Shown: piece after piece, positions 23,569 through 31,712 of the stretch | Layout: every line of letters starts with the position of its first letter | Position numbering within the stretch: position 1 is the stretch's first letter | Assembly: GCA_017481235.1 (NCBI GenBank) | Contig: JAFUPL010000012.1 | Span: 1 to 39,169 of the forward strand | DNA length: 39,169 nucleotides | Reading direction: 5' to 3' | DNA from: Clostridia bacterium | Lineage (GTDB): Bacteria > Bacillota > Clostridia > Christensenellales > UBA1242 | Made by a program: the position numbers and the translations under genes | The notes under the pieces: model-generated | What the model saw: the letters and a program-made list of their open reading frames with translations, nothing else | What the model was told of the DNA's origin: nothing | The model's database searches: none

Positions 23569-24429
23569 TTATACTCTTTTGTCAGATGTGTAAAATACTG
23601 CCAAGGCACCAGGTCCAGTGTGACAACCAATAATTACACTCATATCAACAATTATAGGTTTAATATTTAGACCTTGTTCAATTTGATTTGATAGCAACAT
23701 TGCTTCGTCCATACAATTAGCATGCGCAATAAATATAATATCTGAAAGATTGTTTTTGGTGTCTATAACTTTTTGTCCCAATACTTGAATAGATTTTTTT
23801 CTACTAATTACTTTTTGAATATTAGTAAGTCGTCCTTCATCATCAGCATGCAGTACAGGTTTGATTTGTAGCAATGTTCCAATGCCTGCAGTTAGTTTAC
23901 TGATACGACCAGTACGTGCCAAATATTTTAAACTGTCAACAATAAATATGTGTGAAATGTGAGTGCTTATTTCTTTGGCATAATTTGCAACTTCGTCTAA
24001 AGATTTTGTTCCGTCGTTATATTGACTAACCAGTATTGCTGCAAACCCTTGACCGATACAAGCGGTTAAACTGTCCACAATACGAATACGATCACCATAA
24101 ACTTCCTTTAATTGTTCGCTGGCGCTAATAAAGTTGTTAAAAGTTCCGCTTAGATTACGGCTAAAACCAATATGTACAATATCGTAACCTTGTTTCAAAT
24201 ATGTTTCCAAAAACTCTTTAGCGTCATATTCATTTACAAGACTAGTGCTAACTTTTTTATCCGCCTTCATTGCCGTATAAAAGTCTTCGCTAGAAATAGG
24301 ATTTGTCTTAGTATTATATTCTACGCCATCAACATTCAAATTCATTCCAACAATTTCAATGTTGTATTTAGAGCATAATTCGGGGGTTAAATCGCAAGTG
24401 CCTTCTGCGGTTATTAATATTTTGTTCAT
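23569..24429 (-). CDS. DegV family protein (fatty-acid-binding, FakB-like), copy 2
   Basis: 286 residues, clearly related in layout to the copy at 18315-19196. ILITAEGTCDLTPEL is at the N terminus, with EGTCD where most members have DS(T/S)(A/C)D. STSLVNEYD (about 60-68) stands in place of the usual T-S-Q-P loop. IGFSRNLSGTFNNFISAS (about 92-109), LKYLARTGRISKLTAGIGTLLQIKPVL (about 162-188) and CHTGPGALAVFY at the C terminus follow. The altered lipid-loop residues suggest a different fatty-acid preference from copy 1, by inference. AAAGGAGA precedes the ATG. Confidence 0.88.
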   Translation of the reverse strand: MNKILITAEGTCDLTPELCSKYNIEIVGMNLNVDGVEYNTKTNPISSEDFYTAMKADKKVSTSLVNEYDAKEFLETYLKQGYDIVHIGFSRNLSGTFNNFISASEQLKEVYGDRIRIVDSLTACIGQGFAAILVSQYNDGTKSLDEVANYAKEISTHISHIFIVDSLKYLARTGRISKLTAGIGTLLQIKPVLHADDEGRLTNIQKVISRKKSIQVLGQKVIDTKNNLSDIIFIAHANCMDEAMLLSNQIEQGLNIKPIIVDMSVIIGCHTGPGALAVFYTSDKRV

Positions 24430-24453
24430 AAATTTCTCCTTTCCAATTTATAT

Positions 24454-24482
24454 ATTATAGCATAATGATTAAAAAATGACAA
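24454..24482 (-). promoter_or_regulatory. Promoter of degV copy 2
   Basis: On the minus strand TTGTCA (24477-24482), 17 bases, TATAAT (24454-24459). Confidence 0.65.
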
Positions 24483-24622
24483 ATCATGTGCAAATAAAAA
24501 GTATAATACAATGTAAAATTTTTGTCGAAATTTGCAATTGTTCAAATTTAAATACAAAATTTGTGCAAACGCTAGCAAAATTAATATTGTTTATGCTAAA
24601 ATTATTACGTAAGGAGATAATT

Positions 24623-25168
24623 ATGGCAAAAGATGCGAAAAAGGTTCAAACAAAAGCAAAAATAAACTGGGGTTGGGATTCGCCTGAAGATAGAAATGGT
24701 AAGGCAACACGCTCAACAAAATCAAGTCGTGCAACCTCTCGAAAGATTAAAAAGTTGGGGTTTAAAGCAATATTAATTATATTGTTGGTAACCCTTATAG
24801 GTGGTGCGATAGGTGTTGGGGCATGCTGGTTTGTGTGTAGAGATGATTGTTTTACTATAATAGGGCAAGATGAGTTAACCATTCCAATGACTACAATTAC
24901 ATATATTGAAGGTCAACCAGTAGAAAGCAATAATAAATATTACGATGAAGGAGTAAAAGTTGTATCATTTGGTCGTGATATAAGCAAAGATGTGTATATT
25001 GAAACCGACTTAAAGCAAAACGAAGACGGTAGTTATTATGCAGATGAAGTTGGAACGTATTATATTATATACAAAGTAGACGACATTAAGTACGGCAAGA
25101 TATTTACCGTTGAAAGAATTAGGTTGATTACCTTTGTGGAAGGTACTCCTGATAACAAGGTTGAATAA
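24623..25168 (+). CDS. Membrane-anchored protein with one extracellular Ig-like module
   Basis: 181 residues from the ATG at 24623, chosen for its AAGGAGA site; an earlier in-frame start has none. A charged cytoplasmic stretch (1-47, rich in Lys, Arg, Ser and Thr) precedes a membrane helix (about 49-70, AILIILLVTLIGGAIGVGACWF), then cysteines (CRDDC) and an external beta-rich domain. That domain (DELTIPMTTITYIEGQPV to GTYYIIYKVDDIKYGKIFTV) looks like a bacterial Ig-like module. The product is not recognised as a named family. It lies 15 bases before the exported metallo-beta-lactamase-fold gene, so the two are probably co-transcribed and may work together at the cell surface. Confidence 0.7.
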   Translation: MAKDAKKVQTKAKINWGWDSPEDRNGKATRSTKSSRATSRKIKKLGFKAILIILLVTLIGGAIGVGACWFVCRDDCFTIIGQDELTIPMTTITYIEGQPVESNNKYYDEGVKVVSFGRDISKDVYIETDLKQNEDGSYYADEVGTYYIIYKVDDIKYGKIFTVERIRLITFVEGTPDNKVE

Positions 25169-25183
25169 AGGGGGAATATTAAT

Positions 25184-26539
25184 ATGAAAAATAAAGCATT
25201 GGTTATATTTTTATCAATAATAATGTTTTGCGTGGGTGCAGTTGCTGGTGTTGCTGGTTTAACATATATTAACTTGCCTCATCATGAAGAATTGGTGAAA
25301 ACCAATAGTGTGTTTTACTCAATGTCAGATAAGGACGATACTGTGTCAATTGCAACTGGGGTGCAACAACCTGAAGCGGGTGCGGTATCAGTGCATTTTT
25401 TGGAATTGGGGAATAAGTATACAGGTGATTGCACATACATAAAAGTAGGAGAAAATATAGATATATTGATTGACTGTGGGTCTAAATCCACTAGTGTTGC
25501 GACGGTAAGTAAATACTTAAATCAATATGTAACTGACGGAACACTAGAATACGTGATTGTTACACACGCTCATCAAGACCACTACGCTGGATTTGCAACA
25601 ACCACAAAAGTAGATAGTATATTTGATTTGTATGAATGCGAAACAATTATTACATTTTCTACAACCAATCAAAAAATGCCTACTGAATACTTAAAACAAA
25701 CAAAATCTAGTACTGAACACGTTTCAAAATTAGGGATAACGTCGTATAGTTCTACAACTACTTCAACTTCAACCCTATACGCTAATTTTAATAGAGAATT
25801 AACAGCCGAACTATCAACTACATTAACCAAAGGTAACAAGGCGGGTCAAAAACCAACACATTTATTAGCAAGCGATATTGTAAGTGATTATACTAATGGT
25901 GAAATAATATTAGATGAAACCAATGATATTAGTTTGCAAATTTTGGATAATTACTATTATTACACAGAAGGTCATGAAAATAACTATTCAGTTTGCACAA
26001 TGATTAATCAAGGTGATAAACATTTTATATTTACAGGCGACTTGGAAAGTGACGGTGAAAAGGAATTAATAAAAACTAGTAGAAACGCTATATTTGGAAC
26101 TGCAGATTTTACTTCAAGAGATTATGGAGTGGAACTATATAAGGCTGGGCACCACGGAAGTAAAACGTCTTCAAGTATGGATTTGCTAAATGTGATTAAA
26201 CCAAGAATTGTATGTGTGTGTTGTTGTGCCGGAAGTAGCGAATATACCGATACTGCAAAAAATCAATTTCCAACCAAACAGTTTATTAATAATGTGTCGC
26301 AATTTACTGATAAAGTTTATGTGACTACACTTTGCGTAGATTATGACAAGGATTTATTTACTGCATTTAATGGAAATATTGTGGTGATGGCAAAAAAAGA
26401 AGACGTTGAAGTTAGCGTATATTGTAGTAATAACACACTAGTGTTAAGGGAAACTGAATGGTTTAAAAATAACCGTTTGGAAATGTGCAAGCAAGTCGAA
26501 GAGGGTGTCCAAATTTTAAATCCTACATGGTATAATTAG
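25184..26539 (+). CDS. Exported metallo-beta-lactamase-fold hydrolase, ComEC C-domain-like
   Basis: 451 residues. The N-terminal signal or anchor is residues 1-28 (KNKALVIFLSIIMFCVGAVA). The domain starts VSVHFLELGNKYTGDCTYIK (about 67-86), like the ComEC/Rec2 family's V-x-F-L-D-V-G-Q-G-D. The metal motif is THAHQDHYAGF (about 127-137, full H-x-H-x-D-H). ILIDCGS precedes it, FTGDLE (about 284-289) supplies the bridging Asp, and YKAGHHGSKTSSS (about 322-334) the last His. An insert of about 90 residues rich in Ser, Thr and Tyr (about 165-255) sits between strands. Family members of this type cleave phosphoesters, including DNA. Here the enzyme would act outside the membrane. The substrate is not evident. 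Confidence 0.85.
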   Translation: MKNKALVIFLSIIMFCVGAVAGVAGLTYINLPHHEELVKTNSVFYSMSDKDDTVSIATGVQQPEAGAVSVHFLELGNKYTGDCTYIKVGENIDILIDCGSKSTSVATVSKYLNQYVTDGTLEYVIVTHAHQDHYAGFATTTKVDSIFDLYECETIITFSTTNQKMPTEYLKQTKSSTEHVSKLGITSYSSTTTSTSTLYANFNRELTAELSTTLTKGNKAGQKPTHLLASDIVSDYTNGEIILDETNDISLQILDNYYYYTEGHENNYSVCTMINQGDKHFIFTGDLESDGEKELIKTSRNAIFGTADFTSRDYGVELYKAGHHGSKTSSSMDLLNVIKPRIVCVCCCAGSSEYTDTAKNQFPTKQFINNVSQFTDKVYVTTLCVDYDKDLFTAFNGNIVVMAKKEDVEVSVYCSNNTLVLRETEWFKNNRLEMCKQVEEGVQILNPTWYN

Positions 26540-26608
26540 CAAATTTATCGAAATTTTCGGTCAAATTGAGTAATAATTAAAATAAAAGTTAAAATGTTAA
26601 CAAATTGT

Positions 26609-26637
26609 TTGACTTATTTAAGTGTTTGAGTTATTAT
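26609..26637 (+). promoter_or_regulatory. Promoter of the large lipoprotein gene
   Basis: TTGACT (26609-26614), 17 bases, TATTAT (26632-26637), about 47 bases before the ATG, which has an AGGAGG site. Confidence 0.7.
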
Positions 26638-26684
26638 ATGAATAACGAATATGTTTTAAACATATATTTTTTTAGGAGGAAAAT

Positions 26685-29600
26685 ATGGCAAAGAAAAAAA
26701 ATGCTGAAAGCAAAAACAAAAATCTGCCATTTGCCGTTTTACGAAAAGGTGCACTTTTTGCATTGTTAGGAACAACGGTTTTGGGTGGAGGATTACTTGC
26801 TGGTTGTGACGAGGTTCCAGGTTCTGTATCTGTTCCTGCCGGAACTAGCATTTATTGGGGAGAAGAGGACCCAAGTCCTACTGAAAACCCTGGGAAAGTA
26901 GGTGATTACTACATTGAAACTGATGATGGTGATGTATGGCAATTAACTGCTGAAGGTTGGGAACCTATTGATAATTTTAATATTAAAGGACCTCAAGGCG
27001 CTCCAGGTAAAACTTCAACCATTAGTATTAGTAATGATGGTTACTGGGTTATTAATGGCATAAAGTCTGAAGTTAAGGCAGAAGGTCGCGATGGTCAAAA
27101 TGCCCAAGCGCCTGTAATTGAAATTAATAATGATGGTTATTGGACTGTTGACGGCGTGTCTACTGGTGTGCTTGCTAAAGGTGACAATGGTGAAACTGGA
27201 AAAAGTGCTTTTGACCTAGCGGTTGAACATGAAGACTTTGAAGGTACAGTTGCTGAATGGTTGGAATCTTTGAAAGGTAAAGAGGGTAAAGAAGGTAAAC
27301 AAGGTTATTATGTAACTTCAATAAGGGAAGTTGTTGATGATGTTTGGGGAATTTCTTCTCACTTCGAATTTACTTTAAACGATGAAGCAAAAACTGTGGT
27401 TTCAACACAATCTGTTAGTCGTTTAATGCCTAACTATTATTACGGCGCAACAACAGGTGCTGAATTTATTGAATTAATTGAATTAGGCGCTGAAAATATT
27501 CAAATCGAAAATGATATTGAATTAACAAGTGCGTTAACAATTAATCATGATTTAGGTATTGATTTAAATAATCATAAACTTACATACAATTGTGAGAATA
27601 ACGACTATAAACAAGTTGTTATTGATGATGGAATCCAAGTTGAATTTAAAGATGGTGAAATGGATTTCACTGCAAAAAACTGCACTGCATCTTCATTAAA
27701 GGTTCAAGGCGGAGCATCTTTAATATTGGATAATGTTGAATATGTTTCTACTGGTACAAATGTAATGGTTATTGAAAATGCTACAAGTGTAAAAGTTGTA
27801 GATTCTCACTTAACTGGTGCTGTGTATTGTGTTGGTACAAATGCTTTAACTGAAGAAAATTTTGGAGTTAAGATTGAAATTGATGATTGTGAATTTGATA
27901 CAACTGGTTACGAGTATAAGGGCGAAATGTGGTACGACACAACTCCAATTTTAATCAATATTCCTTGTACAGCAACTATTAAGGATAGTAAAATTACAGG
28001 TCACAGACAAGCGGTTATTGTTCGTGGTGGTGATGTTGTAATTGAAAATTGTAAGTTGATTAACACTGGTAAAGACCTTTATATTAAAGGTTTGGGCATG
28101 AAGTATAATATGATGGACCCTGAAAATATAGTTACTTGGGGTCAAGGTAATGAAGTTGCTATGGCAACACTTGTTGTAGGTAACGATAATACTGGTATTT
28201 ATAGTAATTATGCAACCAACTTAACGCTTACTGATGTTCAAATTATTTCTCAAAAGGTAAGTTTGGGCATTCCAACTATTTGGGCAGAAGGTAACGAAGG
28301 TGAAAATCTTGGAGTTACTATAACTTATGGTGGTACTGGACTTGATGAAGACACGATGACCACAACTTATGTTGGTCAAAACGTAAAAGTTGAAGTTGAG
28401 GCCGACTCATATGAAATGTTTAGAAGTTTAGTATATACTGCTATGGGAACCAATGGTCAAATAGCGCCAAAACTAACACACGATATTCTTGCGTATGGTG
28501 CTGATATTGGTGTAAGAGAATATATAGGATTTATGCAAATTCGTGAATATGCTGAACAACTAGGTTTATTGACTGAATTTGACATTTGGACAATGTTTGA
28601 TATAAATGATGTACGTGTTTCAAGTGTTGAAGACTTAATGTTAGCAGTTACTCCTGTTGAATATGGTGGTTTAGGCTTAACTTATTCACAAGTTGCATTG
28701 GCGCATGATATTTGTTTGGATGACGAGTATATTGATATGGTGCCAGAGGGTGAACAATTACCAATTGAAGCATTGTTAGAGATTGATGAAATAAATAATC
28801 AATTAAAACCAGGTGGTAGATTTGTTTTAAATATTGTTAACACACATGATGCTGTTGTTTATAGTGCAGAAGGTTTGCAAGCAGCTGTAAATACATACAA
28901 CAGTCACAGAGTTACACTACTTAGCGATATAAATTTTGAGGGCGCAGGTCTTGTTGTTGGTAAAGATGCGTACGTTGAGATAGATTTAAATGAATTTACG
29001 ATTTCTAACGCTGAACCAATATGGGATAAAACTAATCGTGTATGGTCACTAATTTCAGTTGATGGCGGACATTTAACAATTAAAAACGGAAACGTTAATG
29101 GTTTGGATGGCGATTGTTATGCAATTGATATTAGAAATGGCGGAACTTGTGTAATTGAAAGCGGTGAATATATTGGTAATGTTCATGCAGTTTATGTTTA
29201 CGAAGGAAACTTATTTGTTCGTGGCGGATTGTTTGATATTCAACAATTATCCGAAGTAACTGGCGATAGCAGATACACATTAAATTGTTATGATGCTAAC
29301 TATAAAAATGAAACAGCAACAATTTTAGTAGAAGGTGGAACATTTGCTAACTACGATCCAAATGGAAGCACAAGTGAATATCCTACTGCTGACTTTGTTC
29401 CAAGCGGATACGTGGTAATCCCTTCCGAAGAGGATATGAATGGTGATGTTTGGTATACAGTAGTTCCAGGGTTAAATCAATTACTTGCTAATACCCAATA
29501 TGGAGAAACATTAGTATTAGAAAACGATATTATATTAACTGATGAAAGTGCTGACGCAAAAACTATTATAGATACTGATGCTACAATCAATTTTGCTGAT

Positions 29601-30086
29601 AGTGTTCTTAACTTAAATATTCCAGACGCAACTAGCGCAACAGCAAATTGGAGCGGTATCAATGTTAACGGCGGAAATGTTGTATTTGAAGGAAATAACG
29701 GTGGTGTTGTAACTGCTGCTAACGGAGAATTATATGCTGTTACTATAAGAAATGGCGCCAACTTAACAATTAATGGTGGTACATACATTGGTGGAACAAC
29801 TTCTATAAATGTTGTGCAAGGAACATTGACAATTAATGGCGGATTCTTTGCAAGTAGAATTGATGGCGAAGATGATGCAAATGGCAGATGGACTATCAAT
29901 TGCTACGATGCTAATTATAGAGATGGTTCAGCAGTAGTTATTATTACTGGTGGTACATTTGTAAACTTTAACCCAGAAGACAACTTATGTGAAGGTCAAG
30001 GAACTAATTACGTTGCCGAAGGTTATAAAGTTATAGAACAACGTCAAGAAAATGGCGATATTTGGTATACAGTTGTTGCTGAATAA
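26685..30086 (+). CDS. Large surface lipoprotein: collagen-like N-terminal part and beta-helix repeats
   Basis: 1133 residues. A positively charged start and hydrophobic segment end in the lipobox LLAGC (Cys41), so it is lipid-anchored outside the cell. Residues about 58-95 (GKVGDYYIETDDGDVWQLTAEGW-type) resemble a stalk module. Glycine-rich collagen-like patches (GPQGAPGK, GRDGQNAQ, GDNGETGK, GKEGKEGKQG) separate two copies of a short NDGYW(V/T)(I/V)(N/D)G repeat. Residues about 250-570 and the rest contain right-handed beta-helix repeats (I.NN..L.I.GG type), as in pectate-lyase-like proteins. Two tandem C-terminal modules of about 200 residues (about 725-927 and 928-1133) share CYDANY(K/R)(N/D), GGTF.N(Y/F)(D/N)P and (D/N)GD(V/I)WYTVV. 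It is probably an adhesin or glycan-binding protein. No catalytic residues could be assigned. Confidence 0.8.
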   Translation: MAKKKNAESKNKNLPFAVLRKGALFALLGTTVLGGGLLAGCDEVPGSVSVPAGTSIYWGEEDPSPTENPGKVGDYYIETDDGDVWQLTAEGWEPIDNFNIKGPQGAPGKTSTISISNDGYWVINGIKSEVKAEGRDGQNAQAPVIEINNDGYWTVDGVSTGVLAKGDNGETGKSAFDLAVEHEDFEGTVAEWLESLKGKEGKEGKQGYYVTSIREVVDDVWGISSHFEFTLNDEAKTVVSTQSVSRLMPNYYYGATTGAEFIELIELGAENIQIENDIELTSALTINHDLGIDLNNHKLTYNCENNDYKQVVIDDGIQVEFKDGEMDFTAKNCTASSLKVQGGASLILDNVEYVSTGTNVMVIENATSVKVVDSHLTGAVYCVGTNALTEENFGVKIEIDDCEFDTTGYEYKGEMWYDTTPILINIPCTATIKDSKITGHRQAVIVRGGDVVIENCKLINTGKDLYIKGLGMKYNMMDPENIVTWGQGNEVAMATLVVGNDNTGIYSNYATNLTLTDVQIISQKVSLGIPTIWAEGNEGENLGVTITYGGTGLDEDTMTTTYVGQNVKVEVEADSYEMFRSLVYTAMGTNGQIAPKLTHDILAYGADIGVREYIGFMQIREYAEQLGLLTEFDIWTMFDINDVRVSSVEDLMLAVTPVEYGGLGLTYSQVALAHDICLDDEYIDMVPEGEQLPIEALLEIDEINNQLKPGGRFVLNIVNTHDAVVYSAEGLQAAVNTYNSHRVTLLSDINFEGAGLVVGKDAYVEIDLNEFTISNAEPIWDKTNRVWSLISVDGGHLTIKNGNVNGLDGDCYAIDIRNGGTCVIESGEYIGNVHAVYVYEGNLFVRGGLFDIQQLSEVTGDSRYTLNCYDANYKNETATILVEGGTFANYDPNGSTSEYPTADFVPSGYVVIPSEEDMNGDVWYTVVPGLNQLLANTQYGETLVLENDIILTDESADAKTIIDTDATINFADSVLNLNIPDATSATANWSGINVNGGNVVFEGNNGGVVTAANGELYAVTIRNGANLTINGGTYIGGTTSINVVQGTLTINGGFFASRIDGEDDANGRWTINCYDANYRDGSAVVIITGGTFVNFNPEDNLCEGQGTNYVAEGYKVIEQRQENGDIWYTVVAE

Positions 30087-30154
30087 TACAAAATTAATTA
30101 ACGACAATTTAATAAAATATTTAGTTATAATGGTTGGTAGTAATTAAATATTAA

Positions 30155-30193
30155 AAAATAAAAACTCTTAAAATTTAAGGGTTTTTATTTTTA
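30155..30193 (+). terminator. Terminator of the lipoprotein gene
   Basis: AAAAACTCTT (30160-30169) pairs with AAGGGTTTTT (30177-30186), with one T-G wobble, followed by a T-rich tract. It lies about 70 bases past the stop. The rest of the 30087-30360 gap is A/T repeats with no gene seen. Confidence 0.75.
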
Positions 30194-30360
30194 TTAATTA
30201 AAATACAAGTAAATTAACAAATCGCTATAATATAGATATATTTTGATATAAAAAATAAATATTAAATAAAAAATAATTAATTGGAAATAATAATTTTTAA
30301 TTATTTAATTAATTTTTATTTTTTAATTAAATAATTAAATAAAATATTTTTAGGTGATTT

Positions 30361-30822
30361 ATGTTTAAAACTTTGATTGGTTGTTGTGTTTGTGCTACAA
30401 TGTTATTAGGTGGAAATATGGAAACTAAAACAATACAAGAATATTTAACAAGTAGCAATCAAGCACAAGTTGTTGTGGATAATGTTTATTACAATGTTGA
30501 TAATTTAACACAATTAAATGTTGTGCTAAATGAAATATTGCAAGATAGTCATACTATGCCCGCATTTGGTGTAAGTATTCATAATGAAACACTTAATGCG
30601 ATTAGACATGGTGTTTGGTTAAAGTTGCAATATAATGAAACTAAGCAAATTGATGATATGCCTTTTGATGAACTTTTAATCGAAATTAATAAGGAGTTTA
30701 CGGGATTTAATATTATAAGAGGAAATAAAGGAATTTATGAAGGACGTTGTTATTATATAGATTTGATTGGCAACACAATGCAACCCTTATATGAGTTCGT
30801 TAATCGCTTCGATAAAGTTTAA
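30361..30822 (+). CDS. Hypothetical protein with a short hydrophobic N-terminus
   Basis: 153 residues, not recognised. The ATG at 30361 follows AGGTG. The first 19 residues (MFKTLIGCCVCATMLLGGN) are hydrophobic and might be a weak signal. A second in-frame ATG at 30418 also has an AGGTGG site, which would give a 134-residue cytoplasmic protein starting METKTIQEYL. The body is a small alpha/beta protein with no clear catalytic motif; a distinct part is FTGFNIIRGNKGIYEGRCYY. An exact DnaA box (30474-30482) lies in the coding region. It converges on the next gene, with a shared terminator. Confidence 0.6.
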   Translation: MFKTLIGCCVCATMLLGGNMETKTIQEYLTSSNQAQVVVDNVYYNVDNLTQLNVVLNEILQDSHTMPAFGVSIHNETLNAIRHGVWLKLQYNETKQIDDMPFDELLIEINKEFTGFNIIRGNKGIYEGRCYYIDLIGNTMQPLYEFVNRFDKV

Positions 30823-30827
30823 TAAAA

Positions 30828-30856
30828 AAAAGATAGCATGTGCTATCTTATTTTTT
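30828..30856. terminator. Bidirectional terminator between convergent genes
   Basis: AAGATAGCA (30830-30838) pairs with TGCTATCTT (30841-30849), with A's before and T's after. It lies 8 bases past the plus-strand stop and overlaps the stop codon of the minus-strand gene. Confidence 0.8.
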
Positions 30857-31363
30857 TAGTTCTTCAACATTATCAACAATATCTTCAAGTTTTTGTAAAT
30901 GGCAAAGTTTAGTTTTTAGTTTGCGAATTATTTCGGATTTAATTTCCTTAATTTTGTCAAACTCATGCTTTGCTTTGTTAACTTCAAGTTGACGCATTTT
31001 TTTACATAGTTGTTTAACATAATCTTTGTATTGCTTGCCATATTCGTGTGCTAAAAATCTTACCCATTGTTCGGTGTAATCTATTTCAACTTCATATTCA
31101 AAGGTTGCATCGATATCCATAAGGTCTAATGTTTGTTGATAAAACACAAAAGAAGTTTCAGTTATTACTACATCTTTGCAAACACGAGCATCATCTTCAA
31201 GTAGTATAAGAGATGTTAAAACGTCACGGTTGCCATCAAGGTCGTCAAAACTGGTTACTTGTTGAATGCTATTATTTAATTTTACTTTGCCATTCCAAGT
31301 GTAGTTAAGCGTTTGTAAAAAGCACTTAACATCGCTAAGGCCTATATTAATTTTGTTATCCAT
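30848..31363 (-). CDS. Hypothetical protein with a C-terminal coiled coil
   Basis: 171 residues, not recognised. The first half is beta-rich (TWNGKVKLNNSIQQV, TSFVFYQQTLDLMDIDATFE) and the second half (about 112-171) is a lysine- and glutamate-rich helix likely to form a coiled coil. It has no signal peptide or membrane segment. The ATG has an AGGAGAA site. It is a lone gene with its own promoter. Confidence 0.65.
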   Translation of the reverse strand: MDNKINIGLSDVKCFLQTLNYTWNGKVKLNNSIQQVTSFDDLDGNRDVLTSLILLEDDARVCKDVVITETSFVFYQQTLDLMDIDATFEYEVEIDYTEQWVRFLAHEYGKQYKDYVKQLCKKMRQLEVNKAKHEFDKIKEIKSEIIRKLKTKLCHLQKLEDIVDNVEELKK

Positions 31364-31383
31364 AAAAATTTTCTCCTAATTTT

Positions 31384-31411
31384 ATTATAACATATATTAT
31401 TCATTTGTCAA
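31384..31411 (-). promoter_or_regulatory. Promoter of the coiled-coil hypothetical gene
   Basis: On the minus strand TTGACA (31406-31411), 16 bases, TATAAT (31384-31389). Confidence 0.65.
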
Positions 31412-31461
31412 GGGGAAAATTTTAATATTTTGCAAATGTTTGCTAAAAGTTATTATATTGT

Positions 31462-31590
31462 TTAAAGGTCATCAGCATCTTGAACGGGTTTTAAATCGGC
31501 AATTAATGAAGTGCCAGTGTATGAACCATTAACATCAAATTGATTAGGTTTGCCAAATTGTTTTTGTTTAATTTTGCTAGATTTTTTCAT
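31462..31590 (-). CDS. Tiny conserved-looking protein (42 residues) ending PVQDADDL
   Basis: This 42-codon ORF fits between two genes. It starts MKKSSKIKQKQFGKPNQFDV and ends NGSYTGTSLI-ADLKPVQDADDL. The N-terminal half is basic and the C-terminal half acidic. From memory only, small clostridial proteins share a G-S-Y-T-G followed by P-V-Q-D-A-D-D-L ending, and the match prompts this call; the function is unknown. There is no Shine-Dalgarno sequence before the ATG. It is divergent from tsaD, and the gap between them holds a DnaA box. A search is needed to confirm that it is translated. Confidence 0.55.
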   Translation of the reverse strand: MKKSSKIKQKQFGKPNQFDVNGSYTGTSLIADLKPVQDADDL

Positions 31591-31618
31591 AATATTAGTA
31601 TGTGTAATAAAATAAAAA

Positions 31619-31627
31619 TTATCCACA
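31619..31627 (+). promoter_or_regulatory. Exact DnaA box upstream of tsaD
   Basis: TTATCCACA faces an imperfect partner, TGTGGATTA (31642-31650), across 14 bases. The pair lies 27 bases before the tsaD -35 box, in the gap between the tiny gene and tsaD. Confidence 0.6.
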
Positions 31628-31676
31628 AACTATTATAATTATGTGGATTATTTAAATTTAATTTATATATTACTAC

Positions 31677-31705
31677 TTGATTTTTGTGTTGATTTGTAAT
31701 ATAAT
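31677..31705 (+). promoter_or_regulatory. Promoter of tsaD, probably leaderless
   Basis: TTGATT (31677-31682), 17 bases, and a perfect TATAAT (31700-31705). The ATG at 31713 is seven bases past the -10 box and no Shine-Dalgarno sequence can fit between. Confidence 0.75.
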
Positions 31706-31712
31706 AATGGAT

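Noticed and set aside
24476..24622. Longer start for the membrane-anchored gene at 24623
   Set aside because: No ribosome site there, and it overlaps the degV promoter. The site AAGGAGA precedes 24623.
29477..29899. Minus-strand ORF of 140 codons inside the lipoprotein gene
   Set aside because: It is antisense to the duplicated C-terminal modules, proline-rich by composition, and has no ribosome site.
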